Of a DNA stretch of 64,000 bases, positions 33,222-42,312 are shown piece after piece. A program made the position numbers and the translations under genes. The notes under the pieces were generated by a model. It saw only the letters and a list, made by a program, of their open reading frames with translations, searched no databases and was not told the origin of the DNA. Source of the stretch: Streptomyces mangrovi (lineage in GTDB: Bacteria > Actinomycetota > Actinomycetes > Streptomycetales > Streptomycetaceae); assembly GCF_900114215.1 (NCBI RefSeq), contig NZ_FOSG01000001.1, positions 548,408-612,407 of the forward strand, in the 5' to 3' direction. Numbering within the stretch: position 1 is the first letter of the stretch; each line of letters opens with the position of its first letter.

Positions 33222-34697
33222 GTGACCACGCTGGAGGGCATGGAACCCGCATCGCACAGCGCCACCAGCACCACGGGCAGTACCGACTGCACCGACAGCA
33301 CCGACGACATCTCCGCCGCCACCGGCCCGGTCCTCCGGCCCGGCGACCCCGGCTACGACGAGGAGGTCTCCGGTTTCCAGACAGCCTGGACACACCGTCC
33401 CGATCTGGTCGTCGGCGCGGCGGACGCCGAGGACGTACGGCTGGCCGTGGCGTACGCGGCCGGGCGCCGTCTGCCCGTGGCGGTGCAGGCCACCGGGCAC
33501 GGGCTGTCGGTGGCCGCCGGGGGCGGGGTGCTGATCGGCACCCGGCGGATGACGGGCGTGAGCGTCGACCCGGTGCGTCGCACCGCGCGCGTCGCCGCCG
33601 GCGCGCGGTGGGGCGCGGTGGTGGCGGCGGCCGCCGCCCACGGCCTGGCCCCGCTCAACGGCTCCTCACCGACCGTCGGCGCCGTCGGCTACACCCTGGG
33701 CGGCGGCATCGGGCTGCTGGCCCGGCGGTTCGGCTACGCGGCCGACCATGTGCGCGCCCTGGAGGTCGTCACCGCCGACGGACGGCCGCACCGCACCGTC
33801 CCCGGCGACGAGTTGTTCGGCGCACTGCTGGGCACCGGCGGCAACTTCGGCGTGGTGACGGCCATGGAGACCGGCCTCTTCCCCGTGCCCGCCCTCTACG
33901 GCGGGCAGCTCGTCTTCGGCGCCCCGCTGATGGAGCGTGCCCTGGAGGTCTGGCGGCGCTGGACGGCGGACGTGCCCGAGACGCTGACCTCCTCCGTCGC
34001 CCTGCTCTCCCACCCCGACGTACCGGCCGTCCCCGCACCGCTGCGCGGCCGGTACGCCGCCTCGTTCCGGATCGTCCACAGCGGCCCGGCCGGGGAGGGC
34101 GAGCGGCTGGTGGCGCCGCTGCGGGCGGTCGGCGAGCGGCTCGTGGACGACCTGCGCGAGATGCCGTACGCCGAGTGCGACTCCATCCACCGCGACCCGC
34201 CCTTCCCCCAGCCCTACACCGCCACCAACGCCCTGCTGCGCGAGCTGCCGCCCGAGGCGCTGGGCGCGGTGCTGAGCACGGTGGGGCCCGGCTCGCCCGT
34301 CCCCTGCGTCACGGATGTGCGCCACCTCGGCGGGGCGCTGGGCAGGCGCGGACCGGCGGGGGTGGCCGTGGACCACCGGGAGGCGCGGTACATCGTGCGC
34401 GCCATCGCCTTCCCCGGCCCTCCGCCCGGCGGCACCGGGCACAGCCTCCAGCAGGTCCGCGACCGGCTCGACCTGCTGCGCGAGGCCCTGGCCCCCTGGA
34501 CGCAGGGCCACAGCCCGGCCTTCCTCTACGGGGACGGAGAGCGGGCCGGCGAGGACCAGACCCGCGCGGGCTACGACGCGGGCGCCTACGAGCGGCTGGC
34601 GGCCCTCAAGGCCGTCCACGACCCGCACAACCTCTTCCGCTTCAACCGCAACATCAGGCCGGCCGGGGCCGCCCCGTCAGCGGCAGCCGCGCCGTGA
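33222..34697 (+). CDS. FAD-linked oxidase (PCMH/BBE-type)
   Basis: This 491-residue flavoenzyme has an N-terminal FAD-binding PCMH domain (QATGHGLSVAAGGGVLIGTR, then TVGAVGYTLGGGIGLLARRF and LGTGGNFGVVTAMETGLFPV). The BBE-type C-terminus DPHNLFRFNRNI is found in berberine-bridge and oligosaccharide oxidases. The His in ATGHG is at the position used for covalent FAD linkage. The N-terminal 35 residues are Ser/Thr-rich. It is divergent from a LysR gene that probably controls it. Its 3' end overlaps the convergent acetyltransferase by 44 bp. The substrate is unknown. Confidence 0.9.
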   Translation: MTTLEGMEPASHSATSTTGSTDCTDSTDDISAATGPVLRPGDPGYDEEVSGFQTAWTHRPDLVVGAADAEDVRLAVAYAAGRRLPVAVQATGHGLSVAAGGGVLIGTRRMTGVSVDPVRRTARVAAGARWGAVVAAAAAHGLAPLNGSSPTVGAVGYTLGGGIGLLARRFGYAADHVRALEVVTADGRPHRTVPGDELFGALLGTGGNFGVVTAMETGLFPVPALYGGQLVFGAPLMERALEVWRRWTADVPETLTSSVALLSHPDVPAVPAPLRGRYAASFRIVHSGPAGEGERLVAPLRAVGERLVDDLREMPYAECDSIHRDPPFPQPYTATNALLRELPPEALGAVLSTVGPGSPVPCVTDVRHLGGALGRRGPAGVAVDHREARYIVRAIAFPGPPPGGTGHSLQQVRDRLDLLREALAPWTQGHSPAFLYGDGERAGEDQTRAGYDAGAYERLAALKAVHDPHNLFRFNRNIRPAGAAPSAAAAP

Positions 34698-35211
34698 CCG
34701 TCCCGTCCCCGCCGGTCTCCAGGCCGGCTCCGGCGGCCGCGAGCAGCCGGCGGGAGGCGGCCGTCCGGGGGCCGGCCGCGTCCGTACGGGCGATCAGCCC
34801 GGTGGCGCCGGTGGCGCGGGCCTCGTTCAGCAGGAGGGCGAGCACCGCGGTGCCGACGCCCCGGCCGCGGTGGGAGCGGCCGAGCCACAGCCCGGCCTCG
34901 ACCGCGCCCGGCTCCGGGGCGGGGGCCAGCCGGGCGGCCCCGGCGACCGCCTCCCGGGGTCGGCCGTCCGGGCCCGGTTCCGTGACGAGGACGGCGTACA
35001 CGGTCTCCGCCGGGTCGGCGCCCAGGGAGCGCGAGCGGTGGAAGCGGACGAACGCCTCGCGCCGGGCGGCCGTCCAGCCGGGACCGTCCTCCCCGGTCGG
35101 CGGCATCACCTCGTGGGGGTCGGCGTCGGCGGCGGCCGTGGCCGCCAGGGCTTCCAGCAGCGCCTCGTCCAGACGGCGCAGGGCTACGTGGGCGGAGCTC
35201 ATGAGGTCCAT
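34654..35211 (-). CDS. GNAT acetyltransferase
   Basis: This 185-residue protein has acetyl-CoA motif A as LWLGRSHRGRGVGTAVLALL. The later strand reads GLIARTDAAGPRTAASRRLL. MDLMSSAHVALRRLDEALL is taken as the start (35211). No ribosome site is evident and CAGTGT just upstream may be a leaderless -10. The ATG at 35202 is an alternative. The 3' end overlaps the convergent oxidase gene. The acceptor is unknown. Confidence 0.8.
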   Translation of the reverse strand: MDLMSSAHVALRRLDEALLEALAATAAADADPHEVMPPTGEDGPGWTAARREAFVRFHRSRSLGADPAETVYAVLVTEPGPDGRPREAVAGAARLAPAPEPGAVEAGLWLGRSHRGRGVGTAVLALLLNEARATGATGLIARTDAAGPRTAASRRLLAAAGAGLETGGDGTVTARLPLTGRPRPA

Positions 35212-35348
35212 GGGGGGCACACTGCCCGGGACGTGCGCCGTCGGCCAACGGCTTTTCACACCCGAAAGCCGCTCCCGTACGGGGGAATCCGGCAGGTCCC
35301 GCCGTGCGCCGACGGCCCGCCGGGGCGGCGCGGCCTTAATCAGAAGCC

Positions 35349-37412
35349 ATGGCCCCTCACAAAGACCATCACACCGCCGAAGCCGCCCCGCCGCTGTCGC
35401 GGCGGCGGTTCGCCGCCGGAGCCACGACGGCCGCCGCCGTCGCCGGGCTCGGCGCGGCCGCCCCTGCCGCACCCGCCGCCCTGCCCGAGACCCCTTCCCC
35501 CGAGCCCTCGGGCGCCGCCGGCCGCCAGGCCTGTCTGGCGGTGGCCCGCGCCATCCTCCTGCTGGACGAGGACGGCGCCGAGCTCGCCCCCCGGTACGAG
35601 AGGATCCTGCGCGGCGGCGGCCTGCCCCGCTCCGGCGCCGCGCGGACCGGCGCGCCCGGCACGCCCGGCACGTCCGGCACGCCCGGCAAGAAGGTGCTGG
35701 TCGTCGGCGCGGGTCCGGCCGGGCTGGCCGCCGCGCTGCTGCTGGGCCGGGCCGGGCACCGCGTCACCGTCGTCGAGGCCAACGGCAACCGGGCCGGCGG
35801 CCGGATCAAGACCTTCCGCACCGGCGGCCACGAGGGCGCGGAGCAGCCCTTCGCCGACCCGAAGCAGTACGCGGAGGCCGGGGCCATGCGCATCCCCGGC
35901 AGCCACCCGCTGGTCATGGGGCTGATCGACGAGCTGGGGCTGAAGCGCCGCCGCTTCCACCTGGTGGACGTGGACGCCGACGGCAGGCCCGCGTACCGCA
36001 CCTGGATCGCCGTCAACGGCGTCCGGATCCGCCGCGCCGACTACGCGAAGGACCCGCGGGCGGTCAACCGCTCCTTCGGCGTGCCGGAGAAGTACCTGGA
36101 CACCCCCGCCGCGCAGATCCTGGGCCGGGCCCTGGACCCGGTGCGCGACGAGTACAGCACCGCCGGGCCGGACGGGAAGCGCGTGAACAAGCCGCTGCCT
36201 CAGTGCCTGGAGGGCTGGGCCCGGGTGGTCGAGAGGTTCGGCGGCTGGTCGATGCACCGCTTCCTGACCGAGCACGCCGGATTCGACGAGCGCACGATCG
36301 ACCTGATCGGCACCCTGGAGAACCTCACCTCCCGCCTGCCCCTGTCCTTCCTCCACAGCTTCATCGGCTGGTCCCTGATCAACCCCGGCACCGTCTTCTG
36401 GGAGCTTCGGGGCGGCACCGCCACCCTGGTGGACGCACTGCTGAAGGAGCTCGAGGAGCTGAAGGTCCCGGTGCGCTTCGACCGCCGCGCCACCCGCGTC
36501 GAGTACCGCGGGGACGGGCGCGGCGGGGACGACGGCACCCCGCACATCGGCGCCGACGGCCCGGCGGTGTGGATCGACACCGTCTCCGAGGGCCGCGACG
36601 GCGCCGTGGTGCGCGAGCAGTTCACCGGCGACTGCGCGGTCCTCACCGTGCCCTTCTCCGGGCTGCGGCAGATCCAGATCGCCCCCGCGCTGTCGTACGG
36701 CAAGCGGCGGGCCGTCACCGAGCTGCACTACGACAGCGCCACCAAGGTGCTGCTGGAGTTCAGCCGCCGCTGGTGGGAGTTCGACGAGGCCGACTGGAAA
36801 CGGGAGCTGGAGCGGGTGCGGCCGGGGCTGTACGACGCCTACCGCCTGGGGAGGGCGCCGGACGACGGCAGTCTGCTGGGCGCGCACCCGTCCGTGCCGC
36901 GCGGCCACATCTCCGCGGCCCAGCGCGTGCACTACACCGCCTGCCGCTGGATCTCCCGGGACCAGCCGGAGGCGGCGGGCGTGACCGGCGGAGGGTCGGT
37001 GTGCGACAACCCCAACCGGTTCATGTTCAACCCCTCGCACCGGGTCGCGGGCAGCGAGGGCGGCGTCCTGCTGGCCTCCTACAGCTGGGCGGACGACGCC
37101 CGGCGCTGGGACTGCCTGGACGACGAAGCCCGCTACCCCTACGCCCTGCGCGGTGTGCAGCAGGTCTACGGGCAGCGGGTGGAGGTCTTCTACACCGGCG
37201 CCGGCCGCACGCAGAGCTGGCAGCGCGACCCGTACGCGTACGGCGAGGCGGCCGTGCTGCTGCCGGGCCAGCACACCGAGCTGTTCCCGCTGCTGGGCCG
37301 CCGCGAGGGGCCGCTGTTCTTCGCGGGCGACCACACCTCGATCAGGACCGCGTGGATCGAGGGCGCCCTGGAGTCGGCGGTCCGGACGGCGCTGGAGGTC
37401 CACCGGGCCTGA
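35349..37412 (+). CDS. Probable secreted L-glutamate oxidase (flavin amine oxidase)
   Basis: This 687-residue protein carries a Tat signal ([17 protein letters not shown], from residue 17) and an FAD dinucleotide motif [15 protein letters not shown] (118-132). Long stretches match what I recall of Streptomyces L-glutamate oxidase, including [29 protein letters not shown] sequence, [12 protein letters not shown] and [20 protein letters not shown]. The pair R329 and H336 ([11 protein letters not shown]) corresponds to Arg305/His312, which bind the substrate side-chain carboxylate in the characterised enzyme. The product would oxidise glutamate to 2-oxoglutarate, ammonia and hydrogen peroxide outside the cell. 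Proteolytic maturation seen in that enzyme is possible here. Confidence 0.85.
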   Translation: MAPHKDHHTAEAAPPLSRRRFAAGATTAAAVAGLGAAAPAAPAALPETPSPEPSGAAGRQACLAVARAILLLDEDGAELAPRYERILRGGGLPRSGAARTGAPGTPGTSGTPGKKVLVVGAGPAGLAAALLLGRAGHRVTVVEANGNRAGGRIKTFRTGGHEGAEQPFADPKQYAEAGAMRIPGSHPLVMGLIDELGLKRRRFHLVDVDADGRPAYRTWIAVNGVRIRRADYAKDPRAVNRSFGVPEKYLDTPAAQILGRALDPVRDEYSTAGPDGKRVNKPLPQCLEGWARVVERFGGWSMHRFLTEHAGFDERTIDLIGTLENLTSRLPLSFLHSFIGWSLINPGTVFWELRGGTATLVDALLKELEELKVPVRFDRRATRVEYRGDGRGGDDGTPHIGADGPAVWIDTVSEGRDGAVVREQFTGDCAVLTVPFSGLRQIQIAPALSYGKRRAVTELHYDSATKVLLEFSRRWWEFDEADWKRELERVRPGLYDAYRLGRAPDDGSLLGAHPSVPRGHISAAQRVHYTACRWISRDQPEAAGVTGGGSVCDNPNRFMFNPSHRVAGSEGGVLLASYSWADDARRWDCLDDEARYPYALRGVQQVYGQRVEVFYTGAGRTQSWQRDPYAYGEAAVLLPGQHTELFPLLGRREGPLFFAGDHTSIRTAWIEGALESAVRTALEVHRA

Positions 37413-37503
37413 CGCGCCGGGCGGGGGCGGGCTGAACGGGGGCGGCCCGTCACCCGCCCTCACCCGGCTCACCCGCCCGGCTCGCCTGCCCGCGCGGCGG
37501 GCG

Positions 37504-38115
37504 TCAGCCCTCGCCCTTGAAGCGGCCCGCGACGCGCACCACGCGCTGCGCCATGTGGTCGAGGGCCGCGTACTCCGCGTCGGTGAGCGGGGCGTCGTTG
37601 TTCGGCCCGGTGACGTGGGAGACGCCATAGGGGTTGCCGTCGGTGAACTTCAGCGGAGCGGTGTAGCCGGGCGGCACCAGGATGCCGCCGAAGTGGATGA
37701 GGACGTTGTAGAGGGTCAGCAGCGTCGACTCCTGGCCGCCGTGGGCGGTCTGGGAGGCGGTGAAGCCGGCGTACACCTTGTCGGCGAGCAGCCCCTGCTG
37801 CCACTGCGGGCCGAGGGTGTCGAGGAACTGCTTGAGCTGGCTGGCGACGTTGCCGTACCGGGTGGGCGTGCCGAACAGCACGGCGTCGGCCCACACCACG
37901 TCGTCGGCGGTGGCCTTCGGCTCGTCCTTGGTGTCGTCGAAGTGCTGGCTCCACGCCGCGTTGGAGGCGATGGCCTCCTCCGGGGCGAGCTCGGCGACCT
38001 GCCGCAGCCGCACCTCCGCACCCGCCTGCTTCCCCGCCTCGGTCAGGCGCTCGGCCATCTTGTGGATGGTGCCGGTCGCCGAGTAGTAGATCACGGACAG
38101 CTTGACAGCGCTCAT
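37504..38115 (-). CDS. wrbA: NAD(P)H:quinone oxidoreductase, WrbA family
   Basis: This 203-residue flavodoxin-like protein has VIYYSATGTIHKMAERL (FMN phosphate loop), FGTPTRYGNVASQLKQFLDT (the WrbA signature) and FTASQTAHGGQESTLLTLYN. It reduces quinones by two electrons and so limits redox cycling. The ATG at 38115 is preceded by AAGGAG with long spacing. It is convergent with the amine oxidase, whose hydrogen peroxide might make quinone detoxification useful. That link is only suggestive. Confidence 0.93.
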   Translation of the reverse strand: MSAVKLSVIYYSATGTIHKMAERLTEAGKQAGAEVRLRQVAELAPEEAIASNAAWSQHFDDTKDEPKATADDVVWADAVLFGTPTRYGNVASQLKQFLDTLGPQWQQGLLADKVYAGFTASQTAHGGQESTLLTLYNVLIHFGGILVPPGYTAPLKFTDGNPYGVSHVTGPNNDAPLTDAEYAALDHMAQRVVRVAGRFKGEG

Positions 38116-38541
38116 CTGATTTCCGACTCCTTGCCCGCGCCGGTGGCCGCTCGGACGCCGGCGCGTTCCGTTCACCGTCTGCCGATCGCCACCCTATGCG
38201 CCTTTTGTCACCTTTCGCCCGCTTTACGACGGCGCGGTGGCGCGGTGGCGCGGGACGCAGCCCGCGGTCCGCGGCGGGTTTCACTCCCCCTGGCCGGTCA
38301 AACCCCGCGCCCTCCCGGCCGCCCGGACACCGGCGATCGTCTGGAACCAGCCGCCCATCCCCTCCCGTCTCCCTTCCGTCCGTTCCGCCCGAACCGTACT
38401 GCCCCGAGAGGGACCGCGACCCTCCGGAGACCGGCGGGCCCCGGCATCGGGAACAATGTGTCTGCCACGCCCGCCCCGGCACTCCCGGGAACCGGCGCGC
38501 GGGCAGTCCCACAGCACTCGACCAGCACCGAAGGAGCTCTG
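38116..38541. other. Intergenic region between wrbA and the DUF368 gene
   Basis: No gene is convincing. A short GC repeat (GGCGCGGTGGCGCGGTGGCG, about 38232-38251) and a pyrimidine-rich stretch (about 38300-38420) are visible. Divergent promoters for the two flanking genes must lie here. The AAGGAG ribosome site of the DUF368 gene is at 38531-38536. Confidence 0.4.
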
Positions 38542-39612
38542 GTGGGGGAAACCCAGCGACACAGGGCGGCAAAGCCGTCGTCCTGGCCGGCACACGGCCT
38601 CAACCTGGTGCGCGGCGCCCTGATCGGCACCGCGGAGACCGTCCCGGGCGTCAGCGGCGGCACCGTGGCCCTCGTGGTCGGCGTGTACGACACGGCCATC
38701 GGCTCGGCGAGCCGCCTGGTCACCGGCGTCCGGCTGGCACTGGCCGACCTCCCCCGGGGGCGGGGACCGTCCCGGGCCCTCCACGAGGTCCGCCAGGTCC
38801 AGTGGCGCGTCATCGTCCCGCTGGTGGTCGGCATGTTCGCCGCGCTGGTGCTGATGGCCGGGCTGGTCGAGGGCTGGGTCGAGGAGCAGCCGGTGCACAG
38901 CCGGGCCCTGTTCTTCGGTCTGGTGCTGGCCTCGCTGTGGGTGCCGTTCTCCCTCGCCTCCCGGGCGCCGCTGCCCAACGGCGCCTCCTCCCCCTGGCGG
39001 CCGGGCGAGATCCTCGTGGCCCTGGTGAGCGCGGCGGCGGCCTTCGTGATCGTCAGCCTGCCGCCCGGCGAGGTGGAGGCCACCCCGCTGGTCATCGTGG
39101 CCGCGGCGGCGATCGCGGTCTCCGCGCTGGTGCTGCCCGGCCTGTCCGGCTCGTTCCTGCTGCTGACCTTCGGGCTGTACGAGCGCACCCTCTCCGCCGT
39201 CAACGAGCGGGACTTCGGCTACCTGGGCCTGTTCGCGCTCGGCGCCCTCCTGGGTCTGGCCTCGTTCGTCAAGCTGATGCAGTGGCTGCTGGAGAACCGG
39301 CAGCGCATCACCTTGGTGGTCCTGACCGGTGTGGTGGCGGGCTGCCTGCGGGCGCTGTGGCCCTGGCAGGACGAGGACCGGGCCCTTCTCGCTCCGGACG
39401 ACCAGCTGGGCGCGGCGATCGGCTTCGCGGCGCTGGGCTTCGTCGTGGTCGCGGGGTTCGCCGTGGCCGAGCACATCACCAAGAACCGGCGCGAGGCGGC
39501 GGCCCGCGCGGCGGAGGCCGGCGCCGTGCCCGACGGCACGGGCGGCCGGCACCGCGCCGGGACCCAGCCGTACGCGGGCGCGACCGCGCCCCGGCAGGAC
39601 GCCGAGGGCTGA
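38542..39612 (+). CDS. popT: DUF368/PopT-family undecaprenyl-phosphate transporter
   Basis: This 356-residue polytopic membrane protein has the two inverted-repeat signatures of the family, GTAETVPGVSGGTVALVVGV near residue 31 and ALVLPGLSGSFLLLTFGLYE near residue 195. DUF368 proteins (PopT) were recently shown to return the cell-wall lipid carrier C55-P across the membrane, alongside DedA/UptA proteins. The C-terminal 45 residues form a hydrophilic tail. GTG at 38542 is chosen because AAGGAG lies 5 bases upstream. The gene appears monocistronic, with a 20-bp hairpin after it. Confidence 0.85.
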   Translation: MGETQRHRAAKPSSWPAHGLNLVRGALIGTAETVPGVSGGTVALVVGVYDTAIGSASRLVTGVRLALADLPRGRGPSRALHEVRQVQWRVIVPLVVGMFAALVLMAGLVEGWVEEQPVHSRALFFGLVLASLWVPFSLASRAPLPNGASSPWRPGEILVALVSAAAAFVIVSLPPGEVEATPLVIVAAAAIAVSALVLPGLSGSFLLLTFGLYERTLSAVNERDFGYLGLFALGALLGLASFVKLMQWLLENRQRITLVVLTGVVAGCLRALWPWQDEDRALLAPDDQLGAAIGFAALGFVVVAGFAVAEHITKNRREAAARAAEAGAVPDGTGGRHRAGTQPYAGATAPRQDAEG

Positions 39613-39630
39613 GGCAGCCGAAGCGCTCTT

Positions 39631-39673
39631 CGAGGGGCGGGGAGGACACCGCCGGTGTCCTCCCCGCCCCTCG
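39631..39673. terminator. 20-bp perfect hairpin after popT
   Basis: Arms 39631-39650 and 39654-39673 are perfect complements around GCC, 18 bp after the stop. It is also suitably placed for the convergent DUF5710-HNH gene. Confidence 0.85.
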
Positions 39674-39718
39674 GTGTCTCCCCCGCCGGACACCGGCGGT
39701 GCCGCACCCGCCCGGTAG

Positions 39719-40450
39719 TCAGCGGGTTCGCCGGCCCCGGTCGGGCGGCCCCCCGGCGGGACGGAGAACCTCCCCGGGAACGCGGGCCCGATCCTCGGCT
39801 CCGGGCGGCGGAGCGAGGGTGACGCCGGCCCTGGTGAGAATTCCCAGATCCAGGCTCCAGGTGAACCGCGAGCGCCGCTCCCACAGCTCGAAGGCGGCCT
39901 CGACATGCCGCCGGGCCTGCGCCTCGGTCATCCCGGTGACCGCCCTCAGATGCGCGAAGGCCCGCGCCTCCAGACCGCGGACCTGCGCGTAGCCGAAGTG
40001 CGTGACGGTGTGGCAGTCGGTGCACAGGCAGATCAGCCGCCGGAGGGTCTGCACCCTTCTCGCGTCGTCGAAGACCCAGCGTTCGTGCGCCTCCAGCCAC
40101 CGCCCCGTCCCGCGGTCCTCCGCGGCCCCACAGACCTCGCAGCGCCGCCCGGCCCGCCCGGTGATCATCCGCCGGAGCCGCTCCCAGTCCCTGTCCGCCA
40201 CACAGGAGCGGACGTTGGTGAACCAGCAGGTGCTGGGGACCAGGTCGACGAAGAGGCCGCTGCCGAGGGTCCGGTCCTCGCCGGGCAGCAGGTCGGGGAC
40301 ATCCGGAGCGGCCGCCCACCGCCCGAGCTCCTCCATGCCGGGACGCGGCGCGTACCAGCGCCTGGCCGACGGGTCCCAGCGGGCCCCGTGCCGCTTCGCC
40401 TCGTCCTTCTCGGAGAACGGAACGTCCAGCCAGACACGTTCGGCCGCCAT
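39719..40450 (-). CDS. DUF5710 domain plus HNH-like zinc module
   Basis: This 243-residue protein begins with a DUF5710 domain (RVWLDVPFSEKDEAKRHGAR, WDPSARRWYAP), a small beta fold often joined to DNA-processing enzymes of mobile elements. The centre has a treble-clef HNH-like core, with CEVCG, then LEAHERW, then LICLCTDCHTVTH. The two CxxC pairs should bind zinc, and the HE and H residues are candidates for catalysis. A helical C-terminus follows. It could be a nicking or homing-type nuclease or a DNA-binding repair protein. It is divergent from the XRE gene. Confidence 0.7.
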   Translation of the reverse strand: MAAERVWLDVPFSEKDEAKRHGARWDPSARRWYAPRPGMEELGRWAAAPDVPDLLPGEDRTLGSGLFVDLVPSTCWFTNVRSCVADRDWERLRRMITGRAGRRCEVCGAAEDRGTGRWLEAHERWVFDDARRVQTLRRLICLCTDCHTVTHFGYAQVRGLEARAFAHLRAVTGMTEAQARRHVEAAFELWERRSRFTWSLDLGILTRAGVTLAPPPGAEDRARVPGEVLRPAGGPPDRGRRTR

Positions 40451-40568
40451 GATCCCCCTTCGTCCCGCTCCCATGGTGGCACGCGGCGACACGACAGAGG
40501 TCTGGAACCGCAGAACCGGTCGCATACCGCATGTTCCCGCATGCGGCGGACTCTCGATGCGACACTCC

Positions 40569-40586
40569 TGCAAGCACTTGCTTGCA
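40569..40586. promoter_or_regulatory. Palindromic candidate operator before the XRE gene
   Basis: TGCAAG (40569-40574) and CTTGCA (40581-40586) flank CACTTG, followed by AAAAGTTAGC, a possible -10. The site is 31 bp before the XRE start and 119 bp from the divergent HNH gene. Confidence 0.55.
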
Positions 40587-40616
40587 AAAGTTAGCGGAGA
40601 GAGGCACTGTGGAGGC

Positions 40617-41045
40617 ATGGCTTCACTGCATGTCGGCAATCTCGGCGAGTTCCTGCGGGAGCAGCGGCGCAGCGCGCAGCTGTCCCTGCGGCAGCTCGCG
40701 GATGCCGCCGGGGTGTCGAATCCGTACCTCAGCCAGATCGAACGGGGGCTGCGCAAGCCCAGCGCCGAGATCCTCCAGCAGCTCGCCAGAGCGCTGCGGA
40801 TCTCCGCCGAGACCCTCTACGTCCGCGCCGGGATCCTCGACGAGAAGGAGCAGGCGGGGCTGGAGGTGCGCAGCGCGATCCTGGCCGACACGTCGATCAG
40901 CGAGCAGCAGAAGCAGGTGCTGCTCCAGATCTACGGGTCGTTCCGCAAGGAGAACGGCCACCCCGAGGGCGGACACACCGAGGACGCCTCCGACCCGGAG
41001 GCCGAGGACACCCCCTCCACCGGCGCGAAGCCCCAGACCCCGTAA
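40617..41045 (+). CDS. XRE-family HTH regulator
   Basis: This 142-residue regulator has an N-terminal HTH (FLREQRRSAQLSLRQLADAA, GVSNPYLSQIERGLRKPSAE). A helical section follows (LYVRAGILDEKEQAGLEV), and the tail is acidic and disordered. GGAGG lies just before the ATG at 40617. A palindrome upstream suggests autoregulation. The next gene, 16 bp downstream, encodes a coiled-coil protein with a histone-H1-like tail. The pair forms a probable operon commonly seen in Streptomyces. Confidence 0.9.
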   Translation: MASLHVGNLGEFLREQRRSAQLSLRQLADAAGVSNPYLSQIERGLRKPSAEILQQLARALRISAETLYVRAGILDEKEQAGLEVRSAILADTSISEQQKQVLLQIYGSFRKENGHPEGGHTEDASDPEAEDTPSTGAKPQTP

Positions 41046-41061
41046 CCCAGGAGGGACCCTC

Positions 41062-41835
41062 ATGCCCGAGAAGACCGCCGGCGAGGCCGCCAACAAGACC
41101 GCGGACCTCCGCAAGGCGCTGACCGACCCCACCCCGCTGTACTTCGCGGCGGGCGTGATCGACAAGATCCGCGAGACGGCGCCCGAGCGCCTGGCCGCGG
41201 TCAAGGACAAGGCCGCCGACCCCAAGGTCGTGCAGGAGCGCATCGCCCAGCAGGCCAAGCAGACCCAGTCGCGGCTGACCACCGTGCTGTCCGGCTTCGA
41301 CGCCGATCTGAAGAAGCTGCGCGAGCAGGCCCAGCACCTGGCGCTCCAGAGCGTCGGGCTCGCCGCCGAGTACGCCGTCAAGGCACGCGAGGGATACGGC
41401 GAGCTGGCCGAGCGCGGCCGCGGCGCGGTAGGGACGTGGCGCGGCGAGAAGGACGGCGGGAACGGAGAGAGGAACGGCGCCGGTGTCGGCCGCGGGCTCC
41501 CGGTGAAGGGCGCGCGCAAGGTCGGCGAGGCCGTCACCGTCGAGGCGGGCGGCAAGGAGGAGAAGCCGCGCCCCAAGATGGGTGACACCCGCCGGGCCAC
41601 GCCGGGCAGGGCCTCCACCTCGAAGACGGCGGCTTCGAAGACGGCCGCCTCGAAGACCGCGGCCTCCAGGAGCGGTGCCGCGAGGAAGGCCGCCGCCGGG
41701 GAGACCCCCAAGACGGTCGCGAAGAAGACCGCCGCCAGGAAGACCGCGGCGAAGCAGTCCACCGCGAAGCGGTCCTCCTCCCAGAAGGCCGCGTCGCCGT
41801 CGGACAGGCTGCCCACGGACAAGCCGCAGGCGTGA
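41062..41835 (+). CDS. Coiled-coil protein with Lys/Ala-rich H1/HBHA-like tail
   Basis: This 257-residue protein has an N-terminal helical domain (TDPTPLYFAAGVIDKIRETA, VLSGFDADLKKLREQAQHLA) like mycobacterial heparin-binding haemagglutinin. Its C-terminal 80 residues are made of Lys-Thr-Ala-Ala-Ser units, the kind of tail found in histone H1 and actinobacterial HU. It could bind DNA or polyanionic surfaces. GGAGGGA precedes the ATG at 41062. Expression with the XRE regulator suggests a nucleoid or envelope role. Neither is proven. Confidence 0.75.
   Translation: MPEKTAGEAANKTADLRKALTDPTPLYFAAGVIDKIRETAPERLAAVKDKAADPKVVQERIAQQAKQTQSRLTTVLSGFDADLKKLREQAQHLALQSVGLAAEYAVKAREGYGELAERGRGAVGTWRGEKDGGNGERNGAGVGRGLPVKGARKVGEAVTVEAGGKEEKPRPKMGDTRRATPGRASTSKTAASKTAASKTAASRSGAARKAAAGETPKTVAKKTAARKTAAKQSTAKRSSSQKAASPSDRLPTDKPQA
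41620..41664 (+). repeat. Three 15-bp tandem repeats in the basic tail
   Basis: Copies at 41620-41634, 41635-41649 and 41650-41664 each encode Ser-Lys-Thr-Ala-Ala. Slippage could change tail length between strains. Confidence 0.75.
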
Positions 41836-41843
41836 ACGCCGCC

Positions 41844-41874
41844 GGGACCGGGCACGCACTTCGTGTCCGGTCCC
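41844..41874. terminator. 13-bp hairpin after the H1-tailed gene
   Basis: Arms 41844-41856 and 41862-41874 pair with one G-T mismatch around a 5-base loop, 8 bp after the stop. Confidence 0.65.
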
Positions 41875-41908
41875 CGGGCCGGTAGCGTGGAGGGCCGACG
41901 ACCGGCTC

Positions 41909-42271
41909 ATGGACAGGATGGTGGCCAGCGTGCTGTTGGACGGTTTCTACGGGCTGATGTCCTGGGTGTTCCTGGGCCTGCTCGTCTTCAGCATCTTCTG
42001 CTTCGTGGACGCCGCTCTGCGCCGTGAGGACGCCTACCGCGCCGCGGACAAGAAGACCAAGGGTTTCTGGCTGATCATCCTGGGGATCACGGTGGCCGTG
42101 AACCTCTTCCTCGGGATGCTCTTCCTGACCATCGCCGGGCTGATCGCCAACATCGTCTACATGGTCGACGTGCGGCCCGCACTGGTCCAGATCGGCGGGG
42201 GCGGCCGGGGCGGCTTCCGCCGCGGCAGCAGCAGCGACGGCCCCTACGGCCCGTACAACGGCGGCCGCTGA
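41909..42271 (+). CDS. DUF2516 membrane protein
   Basis: This 120-residue protein has a first helix LMSWVFLGLLVFSIFCFVDA. A charged loop (RREDAYRAADKKTKGF) follows, then a second hydrophobic block (WLIILGITVAVNLFLGMLFL) and a third (IAGLIANIVYMV). It ends in a Gly/Ser/Arg-rich cytoplasmic tail. This is the DUF2516 layout, and no activity is known for the family. TAGCGT at 41883-41888 may be the -10 of a short-leader transcript. The ATG at 41909 is the first in frame and 41918 is possible. Confidence 0.8.
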   Translation: MDRMVASVLLDGFYGLMSWVFLGLLVFSIFCFVDAALRREDAYRAADKKTKGFWLIILGITVAVNLFLGMLFLTIAGLIANIVYMVDVRPALVQIGGGGRGGFRRGSSSDGPYGPYNGGR

Positions 42272-42312
42272 GCCGCCGGGCGAACGGCGCCCCGGGCGAA
42301 CGGGGCACCGAC

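Noticed and set aside
33203..37435. 1,410-codon plus-strand frame overlapping the oxidase and amine oxidase genes
   Set aside because: It is out of frame with both enzymes and made of Arg/Gly/Pro low complexity, with no domain.
41620..41664. CRISPR-like repeat
   Set aside because: The 15-bp units are contiguous, in frame and encode a Lys/Ala tail. There are no spacers.
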